Assembly (NCBI RefSeq): GCF_004210375.1 | Contig: NC_134829.1 | Location: 53,002,107-53,066,106, forward strand | Length of the DNA stretch: 64,000 nt | Direction of reading: 5' to 3' | Source of the DNA: Tachypleus tridentatus | Lineage: Eukaryota > Arthropoda > Merostomata > Xiphosura > Limulidae | Shown: positions 1 to 11,507 of the stretch, one piece after another | How positions within the stretch are numbered: the first letter of the stretch is position 1 | Layout of the letters: every line of letters starts with the position of its first letter | The notes under the pieces: generated by a model | What the model was told of the DNA's origin: nothing | What the model saw: only the letters and a program-made list of their open reading frames with translations | Databases searched by the model: none | Position numbers and translations under genes: made by a program

Positions 1-454
1 CAAACAACTGTTACTTTCAAGTCAGCGAAAACTATGCAGAGCGGTGATATATAATTTAAGAGAAAGATGTCACTAGAAAATAAATTGACAGTGTTGTTAA
101 ATTCGATCGAAAGCATGTAAACTAAACGTGTTGAAATTAACAGTGTTGTATATAATACAAGTAACCCAAGACACATCTTATATCGTAACGCACCACGTGT
201 TAATACGGAATAAATGAAAAATCATTGTCGACTGCGGGTTGATGAATTACGTGGTAAACAACAACCGTGGTAAACTAAACCTTTTAAGTATCCATTTATT
301 GTGAAACACAAATTGTGGAAAGGTGAAAATAGAATTGGTTTGTCTGTGTCCCCCAGTAGCACAAATGTATGTTTCTGGAATTATAATACTAGAAAACCGG
401 GTTTAGATACCCATTGTGTATTTTAGGACTTCATTACAAGAACATCTCTTAGTA

Positions 455-520
455 TTATATGTATGATAATATTAACTGTTCAGTAAAAATATGTATGATA
501 ATATTAACTGTTCAGTAAAA
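455..520. repeat. 30-bp tandem repeat, 2 units
   Basis: Two tandem units contain TATGTATGATAATATTAACT followed by GTTCAGTAAAA. The corresponding place in copy 2 (9552-9645) has three units, so the array changed length after the duplication. Confidence 0.85.
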
Positions 521-2593
521 TTATTTTTGTTTATCTCCCTTGTTTACCCCAAATATAATATGTACTGAGAATATAATTACTCAACAAACAACATCCGAAA
601 CAGTGTTGGTTGGTGGATTTGTTTGTCTTTATTATTAACAGTTACGATAAATGAAAATCTATGTTATAGTATTTGATAACTTTGTTCCACAATCCCCTTA
701 TGGAACAACGCAAAGTGGTCATCTGGTCAATATATGAAGTATGGTTACAAACGTCGAATGTTCCCATGTCATACTTAGAAGCAAACTAGCAGTGTATTTC
801 ATACCAAATACATGTAATATAGAATGTCCTTAGCAAGAAGAAGTAACAATAAACTGATATTTCTGCTGTAGCAGGTAAGTACTTAACACTATGCTAATAT
901 TCCTGACAAATTAAAGCAAATCAGAAGCAATTGTACACACTTTAAGTTTCATAGGTAACATTTAAATGTATTTAGTGTTGTTTTGAAAGAGGTAACGGTT
1001 ATCCCAGAGGTAAATTAGGGATTGTTACAAATTCATATGGATATAGTTTGATATATTTTGTTCCATCAGAAACATTTTCAATATTTTTGGCCAATTTCTT
1101 ATCTTGTAAACAATGACATTTCAAAGACGACTCTTACACTGAGCGAAAATCTTCACAGTACTTAATAAACACTATTTGAAAATACTGTAGCTGCTAACAC
1201 TGAATTAATATTAAAATCTTCCACATACTCCTAGTTACTGATTATTTAATAGAGAAAAGCAGGCACTTTTAGCAACCCATTACCACACATTTAAACCTAA
1301 GTAGCGAAGGTGAGACATGTTTGATAGCATATTTCTATATAGTTATTGGGAATTTAAAAAAACGTTTGTTATGAGGAAAACATTCTTGAGTACTCACACA
1401 CATATAGAGAATGCTTTAACGGTGTCTTAGTGGTTACTTACCCAGGATAGAATAGGGTTTGTGAAGGTAGAAGTAAGTTTCTATATATTTAATCCCAAAT
1501 AGAAAAGAACCATTTTATTCAGCAACACTTTTAACCCCAAATAGAGGAAAACTGTTATTTCTACAACTGTATTTCCACATATTTAATCCCAAGCAGAGAA
1601 AGACTAGTATTAATTAAATAGACATTCTTTTATTTTTAACCCTAAATAGAATATGACCACTGTTTTTAACCTCACATTACTAGTTAAGAAACCCTAATAA
1701 GAAACGTCGCTAAGCTTACGAGATGTAAGAATTATCGTTTTGGTAATTTGATAAATGATATTTCTCGTATGATTACATGATTGCTTAAGCATCGGATTGG
1801 AGCAAAGTGATAATCTCTGACGAGAAATTATCAGTCTGATAAAAAAGATTTTACGACTGTTGGTGAGAAGCTTCACTCAGCGTGTTTAACTGTAAAACAA
1901 CACTGTGGTTCGGTGACATCGAGATTCACTTCTGGTCAGAATGTGAGACGTCTAGCCAATAGTTCAGGATCATTTCACTGGAACTGACCAGTGGTCATTC
2001 TAGGATGAGTCTACTCCATATCACAGATCTGTAAATGTTGGTAATATTCATACATTTTGAACTATAGACATGAAATAGAGTTTTGACATATCGGATTTGA
2101 AAAGAAAACTTAGGTTTCATATCATTTCTTCAGATGAATAATTATCTTTGAAAGGTGACGATCAGACACAATACTGGACGATCAGCAGCACAAGTTTTAA
2201 CTGTTTTGGAAGGTAATGATTAGCTAATTGTATTACAAGCAACCGAAACTACATTGAAACTGCGGAATAGGCTACTTTGCGCGTGGCATCATGCCCTTGT
2301 CTTTATCCAATCCTTCATGCCCTCTATAGCATGACGATATCAAAGAGATCCAGACAAAGCCCATTAAAGAATTAATACAGCAAATAGACTATGTAGATAC
2401 TTTTTAACAATTACATTGGTGGCGTTATTTTAAATACAGACTCTTTACTGAGAGAATGTTTTTATATTTGTTGATCGTTAAGGTTGTAAGCTTTGTTAAT
2501 AAATTTGCATGTATGTATTTGGATAACTGAAATATGGATCAGGAAGCAATATACAATTTATATAACTGTTTTATACTGGTTCTGGAATTTTCA
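521..2593. other. Non-coding upstream DNA of duplication copy 1
   Basis: A+T-rich, with short ORFs only. I see no splice-supported exon, tRNA or transposon coding sequence. Nearly all of it is repeated in copy 2. The similarity therefore reflects recent duplication and is not evidence of function. Confidence 0.6.
1618..1894. other. Segment present only in duplication copy 1
   Basis: Copy 2 joins the sequences on either side of this segment directly near 10743, with a couple of shared A bases at the joint. No terminal repeats or target duplication are evident, so a deletion in copy 2 is simpler than an insertion in copy 1. The area around 1490-1680 carries degenerate repeats of about 55-60 bp that include TTTAA-CCC-AAATAGA. 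No credible gene is seen. Confidence 0.75.
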
Positions 2594-2659
2594 CAATGCG
2601 AACCCGCGACCCTCAGATTACGAGTCGCATGCCTTAACACGCTTGGCCATGCCGGGCCA
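2594..2659 (-). repeat. SINE1 head fragment
   Basis: Minus-strand tRNA-like head of the main SINE family, with the B-box region GCGGGTTCGCA and the GGCCCGGCATGGCC end. The body and tail are missing. The sequence right after it (from about 2674) is where homology to the third gene unit (from about 20005) starts, so this fragment marks a duplication or rearrangement boundary. Short ORFs across it are incidental. Confidence 0.8.
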
Positions 2660-3685
2660 ATAGGCAGGAGGCAGCTATTCAGCACCACGAAACGTCAGAT
2701 CGTGGGGTACTGGTTCGTTAACGAAAAGTGTGATTCACCATCACAGTGTTACGTTATAAGATTCAAGGAATAAGCATATGTAATGACGAGGCTAAAGTTT
2801 ATCGACACGTAGTTGAAGTAAAGCGCCCTCTAAACACTAGGCCGTGTCAGGACCGGAAGTGTATAGCATTTGTAGCCAGTTTGGGATAGAAAGTGTTCTC
2901 AATACTTAACGAAGTCTTACTCTGTCGGTGAGTTTCATGCCACAAAGGTTAACTTTAACCTGCAATCTTATACTGTGAAACCTAGGAGACATTTCCAACA
3001 GATTTCAAGTGGTCAACATTTTTTCTCACATTAACACACTGTGTGTTGAACATTTTCTCAACATTACACGCAGCTTATTTATCATTGAAGAAGGTTTTAC
3101 TTATCTTCATCAAGGGAATCTTGCCTACCTCAGGATTATCTGATAAGAAACATAAAATGTAACAGGTACACTAGAGCATACACTGGATATCAGTTGAAGA
3201 CTGATACGATTACATAAACTTGACAGTTTTAGATTTTTTTTTATGCAGGTCAATCCACGAGTTATCAAAAGTGGTGAAATATAAAGCAACAATCTTTTCT
3301 CTCATTCAAAAATAAAACACCGGTTTTATAGGTATAGACACAGAAAGTTCAAAGAAGATATTAAAGTCCATCAGCTTGGCCTGATTCGTCTGAGTAAATT
3401 TCAAGTATATTTACTGGTGTAATAGATCTTTATAATAAATTACACAAGTCAATATAACAAAATGTGCTCTACTTACTAAAGTACTTTTTCCTTCAAAAAA
3501 TAAATATATATTTTTATTCATCTCAAAGTTTTGTACTTTATATAAAGCCACTACTGTATAACTTTTAAAAATACTAAACAGGTTTACTTTTTAACAGTAA
3601 AAAAACAAAAGTCTGTTTGGATTATCTGTCACACAAATAGAACATTAATTGCATTTTGTTACAGACGAATTATTTTACCATCTGG

Positions 3686-3693
3686 TATATATA
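3686..3693 (+). promoter_or_regulatory. TATA box of gene 1
   Basis: TATATATA lies 59 bp before the start codon, which predicts transcription starting near 3716-3722. The surrounding block from about 3650 to the ATG is almost identical in genes 2 and 3, including GGCGCCAAACC just after the box. Confidence 0.75.
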
Positions 3694-3744
3694 CAAGGCG
3701 CCAAACCTTTCTGAAAGCAGAACAAGACATCGCAAGTCCCGACA

Positions 3745-4346
3745 ATGAACTCCAATAAGGTAGACAAACAATATAGATTATTGTTGTGGAGTGTATGTGA
3801 TAGATGGTACATTAGTCTTCGTATTTCATGTTTATATAGAATGACCACTGAAAGACTTTGTAAAGGATGATTTGATTAGTATAAAAGTGTGAATATTTCA
3901 GTGAAACAATTTAAAATTTTAATTTAAATAAATGTAATCAAAATTGCAACATCACTTGGACAAGAATATTTTGTAAACCTGAAAAGTATATTCCAGTAGT
4001 AAGTATTATTAAGATAAATAAGGTATTGTATTATTGTCTGTTCCACAACCAGGTTCTTACAGTCTTCTCTCTCAGTCTTCTGCTGCTTTCAGCTGTTGCT
4101 GTAGACAAACAAGACGGTGACAAAGCTTATGACCTAAAAGGTGAAGCTACAGGATATGGTGGAGGTGGATATGGTGGCGGTGGCTATGGTGGAGGATATG
4201 GTGTTGGCGGCTTTGGTGGAGGATATGGTGGTGGAGGAGGAGTTGTTCTTGCTTTACCTATTACCTTAGGATATGGTGCTGGTGGAGGAGGAGGCTTTTT
4301 TGGTGGACGGGGAGGATACGGTGGTGGAGGTGGCAAATGGTGGTAA
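3745..4346 (+). CDS. Secreted glycine/tyrosine-rich protein, gene 1 (spliced)
   Basis: Predicted as two coding exons. Exon 1 (3745-3759) encodes only MNSNK and ends at AAG|GTAGAC. Exon 2 (4053-4346) follows the acceptor CACAACCAG. The intron is 293 bp, phase 0. The protein is 102 residues: signal peptide MNSNKVLTVFSLSLLLLSAV (roughly 1-21), acidic linker DKQDGDKAYDLKGEATG, Gly/Tyr repeats (GGGGY, GGGYG), hydrophobic core VVLALPITLG, a second Gly-rich part with a GGRGGY motif, and the C-terminus GGGGGKWW. A continuous ORF runs into exon 2 from the intron, but the spliced start supplies the charged N-terminus a signal peptide needs. No enzymatic motif is present. Secreted antimicrobial, cuticular, silk-like or adhesive roles are all possible. 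The exact family is not recognised; the secreted Gly-rich nature is clear. Confidence 0.85.
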
Positions 4347-4499
4347 ATAAGGTGAGACAGATAACTTTAAGTTCATCTGTGTTAGAAAGTTAAACAACAT
4401 ACGTTTGTTAATGTTATGACTGTATCAACATATATGTAAGTTTCTGTTCCAGTGTTACTTTTTGTTATATTCTTAAATCCATGGTTGTATTTTTTGTAG

Positions 4500-4655
4500 G
4501 ACTTATGACACTGATGTGGTATTCAGGGAGAATTATGGACTTCCTATTCGAATAATTTATTAAACTGACACAAAGTAACAGACGAAACACGAGCGACCAT
4601 GTTGTCAACTTCAATGTGTTATAAATATAAATAAATTTGAGTTGTGAATTTAATT
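4500..4655 (+). other. Non-coding exon 3 and poly(A) signal of gene 1
   Basis: Five bases after the TAA stop, exon 2 meets the donor TAAG|GTGAGA (GT at 4352). A pyrimidine-rich tract and TTTTTGTAG acceptor end at 4499, giving a 148-bp intron in the 3' UTR. The exon has AATAAA at 4630-4635. The same donor, acceptor and exon start (GACTTAT) recur in genes 2 and 3. Its 3' end is estimated. Confidence 0.7.
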
Positions 4656-4689
4656 TTCTCAGGTCTCAATTTGTATGTGTGTGTGTGGG

Positions 4690-4806
4690 GGAAGTGTATT
4701 CTTATGGTAAAGTCACATTGGGCTATCTGCTATATACACCGAGGTGAATCGAATCCTTGATTTTAGGGCTGGATATCCATAGACTATCTACTGTCCCAGC
4801 AAGGGA
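4690..4806 (-). repeat. SINE2 copy
   Basis: Minus-strand copy of the shorter tRNA-like SINE. Features are the GCCCATTGTG tail segment, the B-box-like GGTTCGATTC and the CTGGGACAG head. It is shared with copy 2 at 13502, so it predates the duplication. Confidence 0.7.
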
Positions 4807-5149
4807 CATCTCAATTTATTACAAGATACTAAACTAATCTCACTGTACACTGAAGATAATAGTAATACATTTACTTACTTAACAAAACTAAAACTTTGTT
4901 TACAAAAATAAACTTTGAACACTCTAAGATCCTGCTTTAAATTTCCCTTCATATGGTCATATAAAGATAATTATTAGTCTTACCAATAATAATGCAAGTA
5001 TCACTCTACGTTTATACACGAATTACATTCCACGATCTTCAGGTCTATTCAATATTTATCATTGAATAGATATTTAAAAACAACTTCAATGTTAAAGGCA
5101 CGATAAATGTTAGAAAAATTACTGATTTACATCTATAGTTTAAGGTTTG
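4807..5149. other. Non-coding spacer
   Basis: A+T-rich DNA downstream of gene 1. No gene or recognisable repeat is seen. Confidence 0.5.
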
Positions 5150-5419
5150 TGTGTTTTTGAATTTCACCCAAAGCTACACGATGGCTATCTAGTAGCCGCC
5201 CGTAATTTAGGATGGTAAGATTAAAGGAAAGGCAGGTAGTCATTACTACTCACCGTCAATTCTTGGGATACTCTTTTACTGAGGAATAGTGGGACTGATT
5301 GTTAGTTCATAACGCTCCCACGGCGGGAAGGGCGAGCATGTTTGATGTGGGGTGTATTTGAACCTGCAACTCTAAGATTACGACTCGAGTGTCGAAACCT
5401 CCTGGCCATGACTGGCCGA
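5150..5419 (-). repeat. SINE1 copy
   Basis: Near full-length minus-strand copy. It runs from the tail (AAAGCTACACGA) through the body (TTGGGATACTCTTTTACTGA, AAGGGCGAGCATGTTTG) to the tRNA-like head ending in GGCCATGACTGGCC. The duplicate is at 13970-14234. Confidence 0.85.
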
Positions 5420-5574
5420 AATAGTTAAATAACAGTTTTAAACTCCCGTGAACTATTCGCCGCCATTTTAGTTATTATTGGTTTTACCACTAAGTGAAGG
5501 ATCCTAGAGCGTTTTTAGAAATAAGTTAGTATACAAAACACATAAAGTAACAGACTCTGGTGGAAATCGAATAT

Positions 5575-5840
5575 TTGATTTCGAATATCACGTGAGATAC
5601 ACGAGGACCATCTGCGCCAGCCGTTCCAAACTTAAGAATGAAAAACGTAGATAAAAAGCGACTAGTTATCACTGTCTACTGCCAATTCTCGGATATTTTA
5701 CGAACTACATGTCGTAGGAAATGTAGGGTAGCATTTTATAGCTAACACCGCTAAAAGGGCAAACAGATTTGATGTAACGTAGATTTGAACTTTCGACTTA
5801 ACAATTTCGAATCAATAACCCTAAGGAGCAGTTCTTACTA
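5575..5840 (-). repeat. Degenerate SINE1 copy
   Basis: An older minus-strand copy, recognisable from the body blocks (AAAAGGGCAAACAGATTTGAT, CCAATTCTCGGATA) and a decayed head. The duplicate is at 14395-14650. Confidence 0.55.
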
Positions 5841-6333
5841 AGCCTACAAATGCTACTCCCTGTAAGTAGACTAAATTAGGAAGACTCAAGAATTTAAGAA
5901 ATAAATTTCGATTTGTTTCGCTGATGTACATTCGTTTCTGGGGCACCAAACATATCTTTCTGAAACTGACCACAAAAAACACAGGTGAAAATACATATTA
6001 AATATGTTGAGACACTTATAAAATCTGACCTAAATGTTGTGCTCATCATAAGTGAGGAAAACCCTTGTGGAAGTTCAGTACTGAAGAAGACGTAAATATT
6101 TCGAATACGTCAAGTCAATATTGGTAGAAACTTTAAGAGTTGGCTAAACATTCGGTATCCATTCTAGCCACAAGAAATCAAAATAAACGAATTCTTAACT
6201 GTATAAGCTAATCAAGTGTTCTGGGAAATTTTGTTTGTAATAGCTTTAAAATTAATTACTTAGACGAGGGATGAAACACCAAATAAAAATTCTTGCTCTT
6301 GAAAGTAAATTATTTGAATATGTAAAATACATC

Positions 6334-6525
6334 GAAATAATATGTGATAAATCACCAAATGATGACGCAAGCAATGGTTACTGAGATTAGAAATATTATA
6401 TGATAAATCACCAAATAAGGACGGAAACAATGGTTAGTGAATGTAGAAATAATGTATGATAAATCACCAAATGACGACCCACGCAATAGTTACTAATGTT
6501 ATAAATAACACATGATATATCACAT
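6334..6525. repeat. 57-bp tandem repeat, about 3 units
   Basis: Three diverged units contain GATAAATCACCAAAT followed by CAATGGTTA. The same three units are in copy 2 at 15155-15345. Confidence 0.8.
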
Positions 6526-6870
6526 TGTACTTAGAAATAATATATTTAATCACTAGAAACTATATTTTCTCTTGATAAGTTAGTAATTGAAATTTTTTAG
6601 TATAATAACTTGTATATCCAATAATATTTACTGCTGGCTGAGAAGCTGTTTTGTAAATATTTTTTCCTACACATGGAACGGACCATGTATACATTATCTG
6701 GAGTGGGAAGTCGAGACCTCGATTTGACGATTACAAACGTATAAGGTTATATTTTACCTCTAAAACACAAATTAATAATTAATTTTAATTATTGTCTTCT
6801 CAAATCATTTCATCTGTCTTAAAATTGGATAACTTTTAATTAACTATGAGTTTTAAATCCATTTTGTTTA

Positions 6871-6934
6871 TTTAGTTTATGTGTGTTAATCCAAAGTTTT
6901 ATGTCTTGCTAGTAATTAACACACATAAACTAAA
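6871..6934. repeat. Perfect 20-bp inverted repeat (hairpin)
   Basis: TTTAGTTTATGTGTGTTAAT at 6871-6890 is exactly complementary to 6915-6934, with a 24-base loop. It is intact in copy 2 at 15687-15706 and 15731-15750. It could form a cruciform or an RNA hairpin. No terminator role is supported. Confidence 0.85.
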
Positions 6935-7612
6935 ACTGTTCCTGTGATGTACAAAACTCAGTGTTATTGGCATGTGAAAACATACGAGTTTTTTACAGGC
7001 ACCTGAGTCTATCCACAATGAATTAAAATATGTTACACATCTTGACTCAGAGCATTTAATTTAAAGATCATTTAATTAGACTAAGTGCCCTGTTATATGA
7101 AAGTTAAAAGCTGTTTATCTATTGGAATACATTGTGTGATATCTATGGTTGAAACGTTTGACCAAGTTTATCTGGCATCGTCAGTTACATCAACCTTGTG
7201 AAACGTTGTACCCATAAACATTATGCTTTTTTATATCGAGAAAAAAACACGTTTTAAATAAGACAAATGTATTAATATGTAAAAAAGTAACAATGTATTT
7301 TTCTTGCTATAGAAGAGATGTTAAGTAAATGTAAATATATGGTCAATACTGTTAGTTTCATCCCTAGTTTAGTGATAGTGAAAGTTTTATGTATAAAACT
7401 AGACTGCATGTGGAATCCTTTTCCCTGCTAATTTAGTTTTAAGTCCTGATTACAGTATGTAACAAAAATTTTACGTTTAATTCTATGTGGACAGAAAATG
7501 TTATATCCCAATTTTTTATGCCTAAAATGAATTAAAAAGACTTATTTTTCTCTTGAAATTTGCTTTTGTGATCTGGGAAATGAAATTTTCAAATTCACCC
7601 ATTTTTCAGAAC
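6935..7612. other. Non-coding duplicated DNA
   Basis: A+T-rich, shared with copy 2 up to AGAACATT at 7612/16433. No coding exon is seen. Confidence 0.5.
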
Positions 7613-7777
7613 ATTGCAAATTTGCCAGGTTATTACAAAGAAAATAGTTAATTTCTATATTTTATTATTCAGGTTACAAAAGCAAAGTTTGAAGGGAATA
7701 ATGGCCATTTTCTGTACTGTTACAACATAAGCAATTAAGAAATAACACATACTATCCAGAACTGTTGACTCAGCAGC
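7613..7777 (+). mobile_element. Tail fragment of a transposon family
   Basis: This block matches 18112-18259 and, in reverse complement, 58712-58856. Shared landmarks are GTGCAAATTTGCC, AATGGCCATTTTCTGTACT and AACACATACTATCCAGAA. At those two loci it lies 3' of decayed coding sequence, so copy 1 keeps only the non-coding tail after an internal deletion. Confidence 0.75.
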
Positions 7778-8170
7778 ATAGAAATAAGTTTTATATCTCA
7801 CCAGATTGTCCATATGTGTTCTGTATACTTTATTTTATTCAGAATCGTTTTTAGATTTTCGTAACGTTTATGTAGATGACAGAAAGGTCCAAGAGAAATA
7901 GTGCTTAGATTGTTACAGTTATAAAGCAAAACAAAGTTAAAACTAGTTTTTTATCTATAAAAAATAGTCTCCATTCTTTTCGCATTTTTGCACAAGACAT
8001 ATGGTCAATGAAGCCTGGAACATATTTGCAAAAATACGAACTTGACATGCATTTCAGTGTATTTCCACATTATACGTTCTCTGCACCCGTAGAACGAAAA
8101 TTCTGTACTTGGACCCAGTAAATGTTTTTACTTTGTCTGGATACCAGTTGAGAGTTTCATTTTAATGTTG

Positions 8171-8331
8171 GTTAATCCCACTATTCGTTGGTAAAAGATT
8201 AGCTCAAGAGTTGGCGGTGGGTGGCGATGACTAGCTGCCTTCCCTCTATCTAGTATTACAGTGTTAAATTTGGGACGGCTAGAGCAGATACCATTAGTGT
8301 AGCTTGGCGCGAAATTAAAAAACCAAACAAA
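8171..8331 (+). repeat. SINE1 3' part
   Basis: Plus-strand body and tail, from CCCACTATTCGTTGGTAAAA to GGCGCGAAATT. The tRNA-like head is missing, as in a 5'-truncated insertion. Confidence 0.8.
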
Positions 8332-8429
8332 TTAGAATAAACTAGATCCCAGACGTTATGTAGATTATTTTGTTCATTCCGAATCACGAACAAGATAATT
8401 CTATTCTGCTTGTTTCAATTACTTGGGTG

Positions 8430-8871
8430 TCTTGTGTTCTGCTGAAACATGTGGCTCAAAGTCAAGATGGGTACATTAAAGCCTCTGAATACAGGAACTG
8501 GTAGTGAATCTGAATGAGGAACAGGTCTCGTGGCTGACGGTATATTTGGATATTGAATTAAGGAGTTTGTTTAACTTTAGACTCAAATTATGTTGACCAT
8601 ACAAAAGTATTAGTCACTGATAAGATTTTGGTGAATTCACGTCATAAGGATTCCAAAACTTAGATTTTTCTTGAACCTTTTGTTCATTGCTCAAATTTTC
8701 AACACAAGAACGACAAACAATATGAATAGCCCGAAATATTTTCACTGCAAAATATTCATAGTTGGCACTTTTCACAAAGTTATTAATTTTACCTTTTTGT
8801 TCTTGAGTTCTGAAAATGCCACAGATATAACAGAATATATTTGGACTATACCTACAGTTTCTACTATCCAT
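8430..8871 (-). pseudogene. Fragment of transposon-associated multicopy protein, N-terminal part
   Basis: The minus-strand reading starts at 8871 with CRYSPNIFCYICG, then a spaced CRSCVENL motif, a Cys-rich (zinc-finger-like) N-terminus. After a stop near 8614, another frame at about 8476-8550 reads PNIPSATRPVPHSDSLPVP. From memory, this order (SPN-FCY-CG, then IPSAI-PVPH) matches the N-terminal third of a widespread uncharacterised protein family found in many near-identical copies in arthropod genomes and usually treated as mobile. Stops and frame changes make it dead. Homology should be confirmed. Confidence 0.65.
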
Positions 8872-8874
8872 TAA

Positions 8875-9095
8875 ACCAATATACTTGTATGAATTAAATT
8901 ACAAAATTTAATATGAAAAGAAACGAACAAAATAGTTATTACTAAAACTATAATTAATATATTGAGAGTACGAATATAATATAATTAATTATAAAAATGA
9001 ATGAAATTAGTAATTTCTTTTCGGCTTTTGTGGGATAATCTGAGCAGATAATAAAAAACTAATACCATTTTATGATTCAATGTACTTTCCCTATA
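8875..9095. other. A+T-rich spacer between duplication copies
   Basis: No gene or repeat is recognised. Homology with window base 1 begins at 9096. Confidence 0.5.
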
Positions 9096-9551
9096 CAAAC
9101 AACTGTTACTTTCAAGTCAGCGAAAACTATGCAGAGCGGTGATATATAATTTAAGAGAAAGATGTCACTAGAAAATAAATTGACAGTGTTGTTAAATTCG
9201 ATCGAAAGCATGTAAACTAAACGTGTTGAAATTAACAGTGTTGTATATAATACAAGTAACCCAAGACACATCTTATATCGTAACGCACCACGTGTTAATA
9301 CGGAATAAATGAAAAATCATTGTCGACTGCGGGTTGATGAATTACGTGGTAAACAACAACCGTGGTAAACTAAACCTTTTAAGTATCCATTTATTGTGAA
9401 ACACAAATTGTGGAAAGGTGAAAATAGAATTGGTTTGTCTGTGTCTCCCAGTAGCGCAAATGTATGTTTCTGGAATTATAATACCAGAAAACCGGGTTTA
9501 GATACCCATTGTGTATTTTAGGACTTCATTACAAGAACATCTCTTAGTATT

Positions 9552-9645
9552 ATATGTATGATAATATTAACTGTTCAATAAAAATATGTATGATAATATT
9601 AACTGTTCAGAAAAAATATGTATGATAATATTAACTGTTCAGTAA
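9552..9645. repeat. 30-bp tandem repeat, 3 units
   Basis: Three units of the array that has two units in copy 1 (455-520). Confidence 0.85.
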
Positions 9646-11441
9646 AATTATTTTTGTTCATCTCCCTTGTTTACCCCAAATATAACATGTACTGAGAAGA
9701 TAATTATTGAACAAACAACATCCGAAACAGTGTTGGTTGTTGGATTTGTTTGTCTTTATTATTAACAGTTACGATAAATGAAAATCTATGTTATAGTATT
9801 TGATAACTTTGTTCCACATTCCCCTTATGGAACAAAGCAAAGTGGTCATCTGGTCAATATATGAAGTATGGTTACAAACGTCGAATATTTCCATGTCATA
9901 CTTAGAAGGAAACTAGTAGTGTATTTCATACCAAGTACATGTAATATAGAATGTCCTTAGCAAGAAGAAGTAACAATAAACTGATATTTCTGCCGTAGCA
10001 GGTAAGTACTTAACACTATGTTAATATTCCTGACAAATTAAAGCAAATCAGAAGCAATTGTACACACTTTAAGTTTCACAGGTAACATTTAAATGTGTTT
10101 AGTGTTGTTTTGAAAGAGGTACTGGTTATCCCAGAGGTAAATTAGGGATTGTTACAAATTCATATGGATATAGTTTGATATATTTTGTTCCATCAGAAAC
10201 ATTTTCAATATTTTTGGCCAATTTCTTATCTTGTAAACAATGACATTTCAAAGACGACTCTTACACTGAGCGACAATCTTCACAGTACTTAATAAACACT
10301 ATTTGAAAATACTGTAGCTGCTAACACTGAATTAATATTAAAATCTTCCACATACTCCTAGTTACTGATTACTTACTAGAGAAAAGCAGGCACTTTTAGC
10401 AACTCATTACCATACATTTAAACCTAAGTAGCGAGGAGAGACATGTTTGATAGCATATTTCTATATAGTTATTGGGAATTTAAAAAAGTGTTTGTTATGA
10501 GGAAAACATTCTTGAGTACTCACACACAAAAAGAGAATACTTTAACGGTGTGTTAGTGGTTACTTACCCAGGATAGAATAGGGTTTGTGAAGGTAGAAGT
10601 AAGTTTCTATATATTTAATCCCAAATAGAAAAGAGCCATTTTATTCAGCAACACATTTAACCCCAAATAGAGGAAAACTGTTATTTCTACAACTGTATTT
10701 CCACATATTTAATCCCAGGCAGAGAAAGACTAGTATTAATTAACAACACTGTGGTTCGGTGACATCGAGATTCTCTTCTGGTCAGAATGTGAGACGTCTA
10801 GCCAATAGTTCGGGATCATTTTACTGGAACTGACCAGTGGTCATTCCAGGATGAGTCTACTCCATATCACAGATCTGTAAATGTTGGTAATATTCATACA
10901 TTTTGAACTATAGACATGAAATAGAGTTTTGACATATGTGGATTGAAAAGAAAACTTAGGTTTCATATCATTTCTTCAGATGAATAATTATCTTTGAAAG
11001 GTGACGATCAGACACAATACTGGACATTCAGCAGCTCAAGTTTTAACTGTTTTGGAAGGTAATGAGTAGCTAATTGTATTACAAGCAACCGAAACTACAT
11101 TGAAACTGCGGAATAGGCTACTTCGCGCGTGGCATCATGCCCTTGTCTTTATCCCAATCCTTCATGCCCTCTATAGCATGACGATGTGAAAGAGATCAAG
11201 ACAAAGTCCATTAAAGTATTAATACAGCAAATAGACTATGTAGATACTTTTTTAACAATTACATTAGTGGCGTTATTTTAAATACAGACTCTTTACTGAG
11301 AGAATGTTTTTATATTTGTTGATCGTTAAGGTTGTAAGCTTTGTTAATAAATTTGCATGTATGTATTTGGATAACTGAAATATGGATCAGGAAACAATAT
11401 ACAATTTATATAACTGTTTTATACTGGTTCTGGAAATTTCA
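9646..11441. other. Non-coding upstream DNA of duplication copy 2
   Basis: Counterpart of 521-2593, minus the 280-bp segment. No gene is seen. Confidence 0.6.
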
Positions 11442-11507
11442 CAATGCGAACCCGCGACCCTCAGATTACGAGTCGCATGCCTTAACACGCTTGGCCATGC
11501 CGGGCCA
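11442..11507 (-). repeat. SINE1 head fragment
   Basis: Duplicate of the head fragment at 2594-2659. Confidence 0.8.

Larger units (their letters stand above)
1..7955 (+). repeat. Segmental duplication, copy 1 (carries gene 1)
   Basis: This stretch matches 9096-19513 nearly line for line, with scattered substitutions and short indels. The match begins at window base 1, so its true left boundary is outside the window. It includes gene 1, SINE fragments at 2594, 4690, 5150 and 5575, a 57-bp tandem repeat and a 20-bp inverted repeat, all shared with copy 2. Copy 1 alone has about 280 bp at 1618-1894. It lacks two blocks present in copy 2: about 1.7 kb at the 7612/7613 junction and about 1.05 kb at 7777/7778. 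The flanks of both missing blocks belong to transposon tails, so copy 1 probably lost them. Confidence 0.93.

Noticed and set aside
2534-2773. 79-residue ORF present in both duplication copies (also 11382-11621)
   Set aside because: Its central part is a minus-strand SINE1 head read in the wrong direction; its conservation is due to the duplication.
4026-4346. Unspliced 106-residue ORF for gene 1 (and the equivalents at 12874 and 21580)
   Set aside because: The first residues are intronic, start at a non-ATG codon in genes 1 and 2, and break the signal peptide; conserved exon 1 and splice signals explain the data better.
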